DNA of 64,000 bases from Pseudomonas sp. J452 (GCF_024666525.1 NZ_CP088294.1:1426001-1490000); one strand, 5' to 3'; shown: positions 56,726 through 64,000, numbered from the stretch's first letter. Notes: generated by a model not told the origin, from the sequence alone. Numbers and translations: made by a program.

Positions 56726-57325
56726 TCAGCCGTACCAGCCGCCATCCGTCACCACCGCCTTTAGCCTTACATCCCAGCTGGCCAGTTCCAGCCTGTCCAC
56801 TTTCTGACATTCATGGGCCAGTCCCAACAGTGTCGGCTTGTGCCAATTTTTGCGCAGTTGGCGATAGGCCAGCTCTCGATCATAGAAACCACCGCCCATG
56901 CCCAGGCGGCCGCCATGCTCGTCGAAGCCGACCAACGGTAGCAGGATCAGATCCAGGGTCCAGGCGCGGCGCTGGCGTTTGGGATTGGACAGGGGTTCGG
57001 CGATGCGGAAGCGATTGGCTGCCAATCGATCGTGCAGCTGCAGGCGCTGGAAGCGCATTCTGGTGCGTGGCCAGCAGCTGAGTACCGGCAGGTAGACGGC
57101 TTTGCCGCGTGACTGGGCGGCACGCAGCAGTGGGCGCGGGTCGATCTCGCCATCGTTGGGCAGGTACAGGGCGATATCGCGGGCGCGGCGAAACAGCGGG
57201 TGTTGGGCCAACTGCCGGTAGAGGGCGCGGGCGGCCTGTTGCTGTTGCAAGGGGGAGAGGTTGCGGCGCGCCTGGCGCAGCTGGCGGCGCAGGGCCGGGC
57301 GGGACAGATTGCCGGCTTCAAGCAT
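56726..57325 (-). CDS. 5-formyltetrahydrofolate cyclo-ligase
   Basis: 199 aa from the ATG at 57323-57325 (MLEAGNLSRPALRRQLRQAR). The ATP-binding and substrate motifs are IALYLPNDGEIDPRPLLRAA, LDLILLPLVGFDEHGGRLGM and GGGFYDREL. It converts 5-formyl-THF to methenyl-THF with ATP; the E. coli orthologue is ygfA/fau, co-transcribed with 6S RNA. Here a palindromic element ends one base before the start codon, so the ribosome-binding site would have to come from the element end (AGG in GAGCAGGCTCG). An open frame into the element to 57391 is probably not translated. Confidence 0.93.
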   Translation of the reverse strand: MLEAGNLSRPALRRQLRQARRNLSPLQQQQAARALYRQLAQHPLFRRARDIALYLPNDGEIDPRPLLRAAQSRGKAVYLPVLSCWPRTRMRFQRLQLHDRLAANRFRIAEPLSNPKRQRRAWTLDLILLPLVGFDEHGGRLGMGGGFYDRELAYRQLRKNWHKPTLLGLAHECQKVDRLELASWDVRLKAVVTDGGWYG

Positions 57326-57326
57326 G

Positions 57327-57468
57327 CGAGCCTGCTCAAGCTCTGCTGCGCATCGGTCATGCTGCGTTAAAACCGTCTTCGGAATGCTCATTTACAGCTC
57401 GTAAACTCCGCTTCCTCAGCCGCTTTTGCCTTGCCTGACCTTTGCTCGCGAAAGCTTGAGCAGGCTCG
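57327..57468. mobile_element. Nested palindromic element, copy 4 (142 bp)
   Basis: Outer arms CGAGCCTGCTCAAGCT (57327-57342) and AGCTTGAGCAGGCTCG (57453-57468) are perfect over 16 bp. Core GAATGCTCATTTACAGCTCG followed by TAAACTCCGC is at about 57380-57410. Its inner stem (AAAACCG / GCCGCTTTT) is weaker than in the other copies. It fills the whole gap between the 3' end of 6S RNA and the start codon of the cyclo-ligase gene. Confidence 0.8.
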
Positions 57469-57474
57469 AAAAAT

Positions 57475-57655
57475 GAGGACTCCCCGGTTGTGCCGCTGTC
57501 GGGTTAGCCCTTGAACCCGAAAGTTCAAGGTGGAGATTGCAGGAGGCGTTCAGGCTTTCCGTCAGGCGGACATGCACACCGGCCCCACTTGCAACCCCCG
57601 TGGTTGTGCGTATCGGCTCAGGGACATCACCGACTGGCAAACACACCAGGGAGCT
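57475..57655 (-). ncRNA. ssrS: 6S RNA
   Basis: About 181 nt on the minus strand; ends approximate. The 5' part (CTCCCTGGTGTGTTTGCCAG) can pair with the 3' part (GGCACAACCGGGGAGTCCTC) to make the long closing stem, with a large open bubble between, the shape that mimics an open promoter and traps sigma-70 RNA polymerase. The central region GGGGTTGCAAGTGGGGCCGG and GCCTGACGGAAAGCCTGAAC match pseudomonad 6S RNA as I remember it. Position between zapA and the formyl-THF cyclo-ligase gene is the conserved ssrS location. It accumulates in stationary phase. Confidence 0.95.
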
Positions 57656-57661
57656 GGCGCG

Positions 57662-57667
57662 AGTATA
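57662..57667 (-). promoter_or_regulatory. -10 element of the 6S RNA promoter
   Basis: TATACT on the minus strand ends 7 bases before the predicted 5' end of 6S RNA at 57655. No good -35 hexamer is seen at 17 bp (GATTGC). The promoter lies between the zapA stop codon and ssrS, so 6S RNA can also be made from read-through of zapA. Confidence 0.6.
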
Positions 57668-57688
57668 CCCCAATCGCCCGCTCTGCAA

Positions 57689-58003
57689 TCAGATGCCGAG
57701 GCCATCCTGATCGGTGGCCAGGGCGCTGTCGACGCGCGTCAGCAGGTCGCGCACCCGCTCGCGGGTGTGATCGGCCTCCTGGTCCAGGCGCTGCTGCTTG
57801 TGCAGCAGGTCATGGGTGATATTCAGTGCGGCCATCACGGCAATGCGGTCGGCGCCGATGACTTTGCCGCCGGAGCGGATCTCGCGCATCTTGCCGTCCA
57901 GATAGCGCGCGGCGCTTTCCAGATTGCTGCGTTCGTCTGGCGGGCAGGCGATGCAGTATTCCTTGTCGAGGATATGTACGGTGACAGTGTTCGGCTGGGT
58001 CAT
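57689..58003 (-). CDS. zapA: Cell division protein ZapA
   Basis: 104 aa. It begins MTQPNTVTVHILDKEYCIAC with the ZapA globular domain (ERSNLESAARYLDGKMREIR) and a C-terminal coiled coil (HDLLHKQQRLDQEADHTRER). ZapA tetramers cross-link FtsZ protofilaments at the division ring. Its ATG overlaps the stop codon of the upstream coiled-coil gene (58000-58003), so the pair is translationally coupled. 6S RNA follows 34 bp downstream. Confidence 0.95.
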   Translation of the reverse strand: MTQPNTVTVHILDKEYCIACPPDERSNLESAARYLDGKMREIRSGGKVIGADRIAVMAALNITHDLLHKQQRLDQEADHTRERVRDLLTRVDSALATDQDGLGI

Positions 58004-58209
58004 GTGTCCTGCTCCAGGGCTTTCAGGCGCGAAATCATCGATTCGACCTTGTGCCGGGCCAGTTCGTTCTTTTCGATCAGATGGGCGCGTTCCTCGCGCC
58101 AGGCCTTCTCACTGGCCAGCAGGGCACGGTTCTGCGACTTGAGCTGCTCCACGCGCTGGATCAACAGCTCCAGCTTGCGTGTAAGGGCTTGCAGTTCGAG
58201 GTCTTCCAT
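58000..58209 (-). CDS. TIGR02449 family coiled-coil protein (ZapB-like)
   Basis: 69 aa, almost entirely one coiled coil: MEDLELQALTRKLELLIQRV, then EQLKSQNRALLASEKAWREE and LARHKVESMISRLKALEQDT. Gammaproteobacteria carry this short gene directly before zapA; by size and coiled-coil structure it is likened to ZapB, which links the Z-ring to MatP, but sequence homology is weak. Overlap with zapA suggests a 1:1 partner in division. Confidence 0.88.
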   Translation of the reverse strand: MEDLELQALTRKLELLIQRVEQLKSQNRALLASEKAWREERAHLIEKNELARHKVESMISRLKALEQDT

Positions 58210-58401
58210 GGGCTCCCTACCTGGGTGATGAGTGGCGGAACTATAAAGGATTGCCGGGCTTGCGCTGCGACCGGATCGCGATTCTCGCAGGCTCTGCCCG
58301 CGGCCCGCTGACGCAGGGCTTCGATGGTCTTGCCGCGCCTGCCGGTGCTAGGATACGAAGCCTCCATTCTAGACATTGCGCTGCTTAGCGCCTAGCTGCC
58401 C

Positions 58402-58959
58402 ATGACCTCTTCGAATTCGCCGTACTCCGCTTTCGCCGCCCTGCTCGCCAGCAGTGGCAAACCCGTTTCCCCTGCCGAGCTGCACGGCCTGCTGCTCGGT
58501 CGCAGCTGCGCCGGTGCCGGCTTCGAACCCGAGGCCTGGATTCAGGACGCCGTCGAGCTGCTCGGCGACGAGCCGGCCGACAACGTGCGCCAGGCGCTGA
58601 TCGGCCTGCAGGAAATGGTCAAGGGCGAGCTGACCAGCACTGACATCACCGTGGTCCTGCTGCTGCCCAGCGACGATGCGCCGCTGATCGAACGCGCCCA
58701 GGCGCTGGGTCAGTGGTGCCAGGGCTTTCTCGACGGTTTCGGCATGATCCTCGGCAGCACCGCGCTAAGCGGCGAAGCCATGGAGGTGCTGCAGGACCTG
58801 TCCGCCATCGCCCAGGTGCAGAGCGCCCTGGAAGAGTCCGAGGACGGCGAGAACGATTACATGGAAGTGATGGAATACCTGCGTGTTGCCCCGCTGCTGC
58901 TGTTCACCGAGTGCGCCAAGCTGGCGCCGGTGGCGGCGGCCAAACCTTCCCTGCATTAA
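58402..58959 (+). CDS. UPF0149 family protein (YgfB-like)
   Basis: 185 aa, helical. It begins [20 protein letters not shown] and contains [20 protein letters not shown] and [20 protein letters not shown], the family signatures. In P. aeruginosa the YgfB protein at this locus (before pepP) modulates ampDh3 expression and beta-lactam tolerance by antagonising AlpA; I assign the same family on sequence and position. It is the first gene of the rightward pepP-ubiH-ubiI operon and lies opposite to zapA, with promoters expected in 58210-58401. Confidence 0.9.
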   Translation: MTSSNSPYSAFAALLASSGKPVSPAELHGLLLGRSCAGAGFEPEAWIQDAVELLGDEPADNVRQALIGLQEMVKGELTSTDITVVLLLPSDDAPLIERAQALGQWCQGFLDGFGMILGSTALSGEAMEVLQDLSAIAQVQSALEESEDGENDYMEVMEYLRVAPLLLFTECAKLAPVAAAKPSLH

Positions 58960-58973
58960 GGTCGGATATCGCC

Positions 58974-60308
58974 ATGATCAGCATCCCCAAGTCGGAATAC
59001 GCCCGGCGGCGCAAGGCGCTGATGGCGCAAATGGAACCCAACAGCATCGCCATCCTGCCGGCGGCGCCGGTGTACATCCGCAACCGCGATGTCGAGCATA
59101 TCTACCGCCAGGACAGCGACTTCCAGTACCTCAGCGGCTTCCCCGAGCCGGAAGCGGTGCTGGTACTGATCCCCGGCCGGGCCCATGGCGAATACGTGAT
59201 GTTCTGTCGCGAGCGTGATCCGGAGCGTGAGCTGTGGGACGGCCTGCGCGCCGGCCAGGATGGCGCGATCAGCAACTTCGGCGCCGACGATGCCTTCCCT
59301 ATCGGTGATATCGACGACATCCTGCCCGGCCTGATCGAAGGCCGCGAGCGGGTCTACTACGGCATCGGCCGTAACCAGGAGTTCGACCATCGGTTGATGG
59401 AGTGGGTCAACGTGATCCGCTCCAAGGCTCGCCAGGGCGCCACTCCACCGAATGAATTCGTCGCCCTCGACCATGTGCTGCACGACATGCGCCTGTACAA
59501 GTCGGCCAATGAAGTGAAGGTGATGAGGGAGGCCGCCGAGATCAGCTCGCGTGCGCACATCCGCGCCATGCAGACCAGCCGTGCCGGCCTCGCCGAGTAC
59601 CACCTGGAAGCCGAGCTGGATTACGAGTTCCGCAAGGGCGGAGCGAAGATGCCGGCCTACGGCTCGATTGTCGCCGCCGGCCGCAACGCCTGCATCCTGC
59701 ACTACCGCGAGAACGATGCACCACTCAAGGATGGCGATCTGGTGCTGATCGACGCCGGCTGCGAGATCGACTGCTACGCCAGCGACATCACCCGCACCTT
59801 CCCGGTCAGCGGTACGTTCTCAGCCGAGCAGAAGGCCATCTACGAGCTGGTGCTCAAGGCCAACGAGGAAGCGTTCAAGCACATCGCCCCGGGCAAGCAC
59901 TGGAACGAAGCCCATGAGGCCACCGTGCGGGTGATCACTGCCGGCCTGGTCGAGCTGGGTCTGCTTGAAGGCGCGGTCGACGAGCTGATCGCGGCTGAAG
60001 CCTACAAGCCTTTCTACATGCACCGCGCCGGCCACTGGCTGGGCATGGACGTGCACGATGTCGGCGAATACAAGGTCGGCGGCGAGTGGCGCGTGCTCGA
60101 AGTGGGTATGGCGATGACCGTCGAGCCGGGCATCTATATCGCCGTGGACAACCAGAACGTGGCCAAGAAGTGGCGCGGCATCGGCGTGCGCATCGAGGAC
60201 GACGTGGTGGTGACCAAGAGCGGTTGCGAAATCCTCACCACCGGCGTGCCGAAGACGGTCGCCGAGATCGAGGCGCTGATGGCTGCCGCCCGCAGCCAGG
60301 CGGCCTGA
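58974..60308 (+). CDS. pepP: Xaa-Pro aminopeptidase
   Basis: 444 aa from the ATG at 58974. The N-domain begins MISIPKSEYARRRKALMAQM; the C-terminal pita-bread domain carries the dimetal ligands: two Asp in LIDAGCEIDCYASDITRTFP, His in HRAGHWLGMDVHD, Glu in MAMTVEPGIYI and Glu in GIGVRIEDDVVVT. It releases N-terminal residues ahead of proline and uses two manganese ions. It starts 14 bp after the UPF0149 gene and is followed by a degenerate copy of the ubiH 5' end. Confidence 0.96.
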   Translation: MISIPKSEYARRRKALMAQMEPNSIAILPAAPVYIRNRDVEHIYRQDSDFQYLSGFPEPEAVLVLIPGRAHGEYVMFCRERDPERELWDGLRAGQDGAISNFGADDAFPIGDIDDILPGLIEGRERVYYGIGRNQEFDHRLMEWVNVIRSKARQGATPPNEFVALDHVLHDMRLYKSANEVKVMREAAEISSRAHIRAMQTSRAGLAEYHLEAELDYEFRKGGAKMPAYGSIVAAGRNACILHYRENDAPLKDGDLVLIDAGCEIDCYASDITRTFPVSGTFSAEQKAIYELVLKANEEAFKHIAPGKHWNEAHEATVRVITAGLVELGLLEGAVDELIAAEAYKPFYMHRAGHWLGMDVHDVGEYKVGGEWRVLEVGMAMTVEPGIYIAVDNQNVAKKWRGIGVRIEDDVVVTKSGCEILTTGVPKTVAEIEALMAAARSQAA

Positions 60309-60312
60309 GTCG

Positions 60313-60402
60313 ATGAAGCGTGTGCAGCTGGCCATTATTGGCGGGGGTATTGATCGGCTCGGCGCCAGCCTGATGCTGGTGTTGCCAGCGGGAGCGGCCT
60401 GA
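60313..60402 (+). pseudogene. Degenerate duplicate of the ubiH 5' end
   Basis: A 29-codon frame, MKRVQLAIIGGGIDRLGASL then MLVLPAGAA and TGA at 60400-60402. It aligns with the first 27 residues of the ubiH product (VQLAIIGGG, GASL, and L-x-L-x-x-GA are shared) except for a 2-residue insertion in the dinucleotide-binding turn, which breaks the GxGxxG spacing. Its TGA overlaps the ubiH ATG as TGATG, so ribosomes finishing it could restart on ubiH. The DNA copies have diverged, so it is not a very recent event. Confidence 0.75.
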
Positions 60403-61586
60403 TGGCGCGGGTACAGCTGGCCATTATCGGCGGTGGCCTGGTCGGCGCGAGCCTGGCCCTGGCCCTGCAGTCCGGGGCCAAGGCGCGTGGCTGGCAGATC
60501 GTGCTGGTCGAACCGTTCGCTCCCGGCGACAGTTACCAGCCCAGCTACGACGCGCGCTCCACGGCGCTGTCCTTCGGTACCCGGCAGATCTATGAGCGCC
60601 TCGGCCTGTGGCCGGCGATCAGCCCGCGCGCCGAGGCAATCACTCAGATCCATGTCTCCGACCGCGGCCGTTTCGGCGCCGCGCGCCTGAGTGCCGAGGA
60701 CGAAGGCGTCGCGGCCCTCGGCTATGTGGTGGAAAACGCCTGGCTCGGCCACTGCCTGTGGCAGGCCCTCGACCGCGACGTGGTGAGCTGGCGCTGCCCG
60801 GCCGAAGTCACCCGCCTGCAAGCTCTCGGTGATGGCTACCGGCTGACCCTCAACGACGAGGAAATCCTCGACTGCGACCTTGCCGTGCTGGCCGATGGTG
60901 GGCGCTCCGGCCTGCGCGAGCAGCTGGGCATCGCGGTGCGCCACACGCCCTATGGGCAGACGGCGCTGATCGCCAATATCAGCCCTACCGAGCCACATGC
61001 CGGCCAGGCCTTCGAGCGTTTCACCGACCAAGGGCCGATGGCCATGCTGCCGCTGGCGGACAACCGCTGCGCGCTGGTCTGGACTCGCCCCGGCAATGAC
61101 GCTGCGCGCCTGCAGGCGCTGGATGAGCGTGCCTTTCTCGGCGAGCTGCAGCAGGCCTTCGGCTACCGCCTCGGCGCCTTGCGTCAGGTCGGTGCCCGGC
61201 ATACCTATCCGCTGGCGCTGGTAGAGGCCCAGGAGCAGGTGCGCCCGCACCTGGTGGTGCTCGGCAATGCCGCGCACAGCCTGCATCCGGTGGCGGGGCA
61301 GGGCTACAACCTGGCCCTGCGCGATACTTTGGCGCTGGCCGACTGCCTGCTGGCCAGCCCGGCGCCGCTCGGCGATTTCGCCACCCTGCAGCGCTACCTG
61401 AGTGTCCAGCAGCAGGACCAGGCGCTGACCGTCGGCTTCTCCGACCGGGTCACCCGTCTGTTCGGTCGTAACGAGTCGCTGCTGGTGGCCGGCCGCACCC
61501 TCGGCCTGCTCGGCCTCGATCTGCTGCCGCCGGCCAAGCGCTGGTTCGCCCGCCAGGCCATGGGCCTGGGCACCCGTACTCTTTAG
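60402..61586 (+). CDS. ubiH: 2-octaprenyl-6-methoxyphenol hydroxylase UbiH
   Basis: 394 aa. FAD-dependent aromatic hydroxylase: dinucleotide motif AIIGGGLVGASLALALQSG at the N-terminus, the conserved LAVLADGGRSGLREQLGI (D-G motif) and the FAD ribityl motif LGNAAHSLHPVAGQGYNLAL. It hydroxylates C1 of the ubiquinone ring. It has no free ribosome site of its own: the ATG overlaps the stop of the upstream duplicate, with GGGAGCGGCC before it. Member of the pepP-ubiH-DUF4442-ubiI operon. Confidence 0.96.
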   Translation: MARVQLAIIGGGLVGASLALALQSGAKARGWQIVLVEPFAPGDSYQPSYDARSTALSFGTRQIYERLGLWPAISPRAEAITQIHVSDRGRFGAARLSAEDEGVAALGYVVENAWLGHCLWQALDRDVVSWRCPAEVTRLQALGDGYRLTLNDEEILDCDLAVLADGGRSGLREQLGIAVRHTPYGQTALIANISPTEPHAGQAFERFTDQGPMAMLPLADNRCALVWTRPGNDAARLQALDERAFLGELQQAFGYRLGALRQVGARHTYPLALVEAQEQVRPHLVVLGNAAHSLHPVAGQGYNLALRDTLALADCLLASPAPLGDFATLQRYLSVQQQDQALTVGFSDRVTRLFGRNESLLVAGRTLGLLGLDLLPPAKRWFARQAMGLGTRTL

Positions 61587-61593
61587 GAAGGTC

Positions 61594-62076
61594 ATGAGTA
61601 ACCGCCGACTGGCCCGCAAGGCGCGTTTGCTGCGCTGGGCGATGAATCTCTACCCGCCCTATCTGGGTGCGGGTATCCGCGTATTGAAGATGGCCCCGGA
61701 TCTGCGCGCGATCCGTATTCGCATGGGCCTGGGCTGGTACAACCGCAACTATGTTGGCACCCAGTTCGGCGGCTCGCTGTATTCCATGACCGATCCCTTC
61801 TTCATGCTGATGATCATGGAAAACCTCGGCCGCGATTACATTGTCTGGGACAAGGCCGCGCACATCGATTTCGTCGCGCCGGGCAAGGGCCCGGTGTATG
61901 CCGATTTCCATATCGACGAGACGCTGCTGAGCGACATCCGCAGCCATACCGCCCAGGGCGACAAGTATTTGCCCGAGCTCAAGGTGGAAGTGCGCGACGG
62001 CGCCGGCAGCCTGGTGGCCACCGTACACAAGACTCTCTACGTCCGCCTCAAGCCGCGTGTGCGGCAAGTGGCATAA
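61594..62076 (+). CDS. DUF4442 hotdog-fold protein
   Basis: 160 aa, start 7 bp after ubiH with TAGGAAGG ahead. Contains the DUF4442 pattern MNLYPPYLGAGIRVLKMAPD, VGTQFGGSLYSMTDPFFMLM (the helix of a hotdog fold) and VWDKAAHIDFVAPGKGPVYA. Members are believed to be thioesterase-like, possibly acting on lipid or polyketide thioesters. Its conserved position between ubiH and ubiI in pseudomonads could point to a role near quinone or lipid metabolism, unproven. Confidence 0.9.
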   Translation: MSNRRLARKARLLRWAMNLYPPYLGAGIRVLKMAPDLRAIRIRMGLGWYNRNYVGTQFGGSLYSMTDPFFMLMIMENLGRDYIVWDKAAHIDFVAPGKGPVYADFHIDETLLSDIRSHTAQGDKYLPELKVEVRDGAGSLVATVHKTLYVRLKPRVRQVA

Positions 62077-62085
62077 GGAAAAGCG

Positions 62086-63303
62086 ATGCAAGCGGATCTG
62101 ATCATCGTGGGTGCCGGCATGGTTGGCAGTGCCCTGGCTCTGGCCCTGGAACACAGCGGCCTGGATATCCTGGTGGTCGACGGCGGCCCACTGAGCATCA
62201 AGCCTTTCGCGGCCGACGCCGCCTTCGAGCCGCGGGTCAGCGCGCTGTCCGCCGCCAGCCAGCGCATTCTCGAACGCCTCGATGTGTGGCCGGGGATCGC
62301 CGCGCGGCGTGCCTCGGCCTACTGCGACATGCAGGTGTGGGACGGCTCCGGCACCGGCAGCGTGCATTTCTCCGCCGCCAGCGTGCATGCCGATACCCTC
62401 GGCCATATCGTCGAGAACCGCGTGGTCCAGGATGCCCTGCTCGAACGTCTGCACGACAGCCGCCTGGGCCTGCTCGGCAATGCGCGCCTGGAGCAGCTAC
62501 GGCGTTCCGGCGATGGCTGGCTGCTCAAGCTGGCCGATGGCCGCGAGCTGCGTTCGTCGCTGCTGGTGGCCGCCGACGGCGCCAACTCGGCGGTGCGCCG
62601 CCTGGCCGGTTGCGCCACCCGCGAGTGGGATTACCTGCACCACGCCATCGTCACCAGCGTGCGCTGCGCCCGTCCGCACCAGGCCACGGCCTGGCAGCGT
62701 TTCACCGACGACGGCCCGCTGGCCTTTCTGCCGCTACGGCGTGGCGACGATGAGCATTGGTGCTCGATCGTCTGGTCGGCTGTGCCGGCTGAGGCTGAGC
62801 GGCTGATGGCGCTGGACGATGAGGCGTTCCGCCACGAACTGGGCAAGGCCTTCGAGTGGCGCCTGGGCGAGGTCAGCCAGGTCGACCCGCGTCTGTGCAT
62901 CCCGCTGCGCCAGCGCCATGCCAAGCGCTATGTGGAAAGCGGTCTGGCGCTGATCGGCGACGCCGCCCACAGCATCCATCCGCTGGCCGGGCAGGGCGTC
63001 AACCTCGGTTTCCTCGATGCCGCGGTGCTGGCCGAAGTGCTGCTGCATGCCCTCGAGCGCGGCGAGCAGCCGAACGACGTGCGCGTGCTCAGCCGCTATG
63101 AGCGCCGGCGCATGCCGCACAACCTGGCGATGATGGCGGCCATGGAAGGCTTCGAGCGCCTGTTCCAGGCCGATCCATTGCCACTGCGCTGGTTGCGCAA
63201 CAGCGGCCTGAACTGGGTCGACGAGTTGCCGGAGGCCAAGGCGCTGTTCGTCCGCCAGGCCCTGGGGCTGTCGGGGGATCTGCCGCTGTTGGCGCGGGCC
63301 TGA
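62086..63303 (+). CDS. ubiI: 2-octaprenylphenol hydroxylase UbiI/VisC
   Basis: 405 aa. Same flavoprotein family as ubiH: IIVGAGMVGSALALALEHSG, LLVAADGANSAVRRLAGC and LIGDAAHSIHPLAGQGVNLG. The sequence LDAAVLAEVLLHALERGEQP after the ribityl motif is typical of UbiI. It hydroxylates C5 of the ring in aerobic ubiquinone synthesis. Ribosome site AAGGAAAAGCG precedes the ATG. With ubiH next to it, two of the three ring hydroxylases are co-transcribed. Confidence 0.94.
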   Translation: MQADLIIVGAGMVGSALALALEHSGLDILVVDGGPLSIKPFAADAAFEPRVSALSAASQRILERLDVWPGIAARRASAYCDMQVWDGSGTGSVHFSAASVHADTLGHIVENRVVQDALLERLHDSRLGLLGNARLEQLRRSGDGWLLKLADGRELRSSLLVAADGANSAVRRLAGCATREWDYLHHAIVTSVRCARPHQATAWQRFTDDGPLAFLPLRRGDDEHWCSIVWSAVPAEAERLMALDDEAFRHELGKAFEWRLGEVSQVDPRLCIPLRQRHAKRYVESGLALIGDAAHSIHPLAGQGVNLGFLDAAVLAEVLLHALERGEQPNDVRVLSRYERRRMPHNLAMMAAMEGFERLFQADPLPLRWLRNSGLNWVDELPEAKALFVRQALGLSGDLPLLARA

Positions 63304-63342
63304 GTTCAAAGCGATTGTTCTTCAAGGATGAAAGGGCAAAGT

Positions 63343-63669
63343 ATGTTGAAACACATGTTCCGAGTAGCGCTGCCGTTGCTCTTGCTGGTTGCGGCTACGG
63401 GTTGTGGCACCTTGGTTGCGCGAGTGGGTGGGGCGGGAGCCTCATACCCGGTGGATACCTACAAGAGCACCAATAGCGATCTGTTGTATCTGGGCGTGCG
63501 CAGCGGCGTGAGCGGTAGTGGCAATCCCGAGGCGCTGATCTGCTGGATGATGATTGTCTGTCCGATTGTCGTCGTAGCCTCTCTTCCTGCAGATGTTTTG
63601 ATCGATACCGTGCTCTTGCCGGTCGATGTGTTCGCCGAAGATGAGCAAGCAGAGTCGGTGCCTTTGTAA
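63343..63669 (+). CDS. YceK/YidQ-type lipoprotein
   Basis: 108 aa from the ATG at 63343, with AAAGGG eight bases upstream; an ATG at 63328 adds five residues. Signal peptide MLKHMFRVALPLLLLVAATG with lipobox A-T-G-C (Cys21), then YPVDTYKSTNSDLLYLGVRS and a hydrophobic stretch MMIVCPIVVVASLPADVLID that ends TVLLPVDVF, the motif of the YceK/YidQ DUF1375 family. Function unknown. It lies between the ubi operon and an iron-uptake gene, without clear link to either. GC content is visibly lower than in the neighbours. Confidence 0.85.
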   Translation: MLKHMFRVALPLLLLVAATGCGTLVARVGGAGASYPVDTYKSTNSDLLYLGVRSGVSGSGNPEALICWMMIVCPIVVVASLPADVLIDTVLLPVDVFAEDEQAESVPL

Positions 63670-63698
63670 CTGTGGCTGGCTTATTTGTTGAGAAGCTA

Positions 63699-63717
63699 AA
63701 TAGTATTCACTACTATT
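63699..63717 (+). promoter_or_regulatory. Candidate Fur box
   Basis: AATAGTATTCACTACTATT is a perfect 7-5-7 inverted repeat of 19 bp in an AT-rich stretch and matches the Fur consensus at about 10 of 19 positions. It lies 31 bp upstream of the start codon of a ferric-ion-binding protein gene, as expected for an iron-repressed promoter. Confidence 0.55.
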
Positions 63718-63748
63718 CGACTCCTTCTTCTCAACATGAGGCGGCATC

Positions 63749-64000
63749 ATGCAGGCTCGCACAGGTCTTATCGCTACCCTGGCTCTCACCGCACTGGCTA
63801 CCAGCGTCCAGGCGGCCGATGAAGTGGTGGTCTACTCCGCGCGCATCGACGAGCTGATCAAGCCGGTGTTCGACGCCTACACCGCCAAGACCGGTACCCC
63901 GATCAAGTTCATCACCGACAAGGAAGCACCGCTGCTGGCGCGCCTCAAGGCCGAAGGGGCGAATACCCCGGCCGACCTGCTGATCACCGTGGATGCCGGC
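63749..64000 (+). CDS. Periplasmic ferric-iron-binding protein (FutA/HitA type), N-terminal part
   Basis: 84 codons are inside the window, the rest lies beyond the right edge. Signal peptide [20 protein letters not shown] cleaved around VQAADE, then the start of a type 1 iron-binding domain: [39 protein letters not shown] and [11 protein letters not shown]. These match Fe3+ ABC transporter solute-binding proteins, which hand iron to an inner-membrane FbpB/C-type transporter. The Tyr ligands of the C-terminal half are not visible here. A Fur-like box precedes it. Confidence 0.9.
   Translation, partial: MQARTGLIATLALTALATSVQAADEVVVYSARIDELIKPVFDAYTAKTGTPIKFITDKEAPLLARLKAEGANTPADLLITVDAG

Noticed and set aside
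57326..57391. Longer N-terminus of the formyl-THF cyclo-ligase reading into the palindromic element
   Set aside because: The extra 22 residues are encoded by the repeat and not by family sequence; ATG at 57325 gives the usual length.
59820..61619. 599-codon minus-strand frame across pepP, the ubiH duplicate and ubiH
   Set aside because: Antisense to two well-supported enzymes; no ribosome site, no domain.

Overview
The window is chromosomal DNA of a GC-rich gammaproteobacterium and almost certainly a Pseudomonas. The evidence is the gene order as well as the individual proteins: comM-ubiK-glnK-amtB, lptM-lysA-dapF-DUF484-xerC, cyaY/rnk, cyaA, argH-algZ-algR-hemC-hemD-hemX-hemY-dsbB-algQ-algP, hemB-ppk-ppx-trxA-rho-ubiD and 6S RNA-zapA-pepP-ubiH-ubiI follow the order I remember for the PA5290-PA5217 stretch of P. 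aeruginosa. Pseudomonas-specific proteins (SutA, AlgP, AlgQ, AlgZ/AlgR) and Pseudomonas-type REP palindromes (GTAGGAGCCAGC..., GTAGCCCGG...) agree. No prophage, integrase island, CRISPR array, tRNA or transposase gene is visible. The region is core chromosome, and its accessory content lies in the intergenic spaces.

Layout. 1-3.1 kb: end of a MATE exporter gene, a LysR regulator, comM, ubiK. 3.1-6.6 kb: nitrogen module with an NtrC-like site and a sigma-54 promoter, glnK-amtB, then a second ammonium transporter. 6.6-14.8 kb: YjbQ, SutA, a leftward lptM-lysA-dapF-DUF484-xerC-HAD operon, AraC regulator, cyaY, rnk. 15-25 kb: lipase-like protein, a Cys/Gly-tailed protein, class I adenylate cyclase, small conserved genes, GST, GH114-type protein, GNAT, argH. 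25-35.8 kb: algZ-algR, the hemCDXY operon, dsbB, algQ, FKBP, algP. 35.9-45.2 kb: ABC-F protein, RhtB exporter, YaiI, thioesterase, elbB, fatty-acid-hydroxylase-type protein, hemB, ppk. 45.3-53.8 kb: ppx, trxA, rho, ubiD, a 2Fe-2S flavin reductase, quinone reductase, FliL-like protein. 54-64 kb: diguanylate cyclase, EVE protein, 43-aa membrane protein, formyl-THF cyclo-ligase, 6S RNA, zapA and its partner, pepP, ubiH, ubiI, a lipoprotein and the start of an iron-binding periplasmic protein behind a Fur-like box.

Shared pathways: tetrapyrrole synthesis (hemB, hemC, hemD, with hemX/hemY), ubiquinone (ubiK, ubiD, ubiH, ubiI), lysine/DAP (dapF, lysA), polyphosphate (ppk/ppx, convergent), second messengers (cyaA, GGDEF protein) and alginate/twitching control (algZ, algR, algQ, algP).

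The most interesting signal is a dispersed family of nested palindromic elements of 140-200 bp without coding capacity (14148-14344, 19577-19775, 47727-47866, 57327-57468; a structural cousin at 31421-31583). The copies share a central hairpin core, while their outer and inner stems differ in sequence yet stay self-complementary. One copy has split the loop of a transcription terminator and is flanked by a 4-bp direct repeat; another fills the gap between 6S RNA and its downstream gene, up to the start codon. A separate 272-bp MITE-like element with 24-bp perfect ends sits upstream of trxA, and ubiH is preceded by a degenerate copy of its own 5' end.
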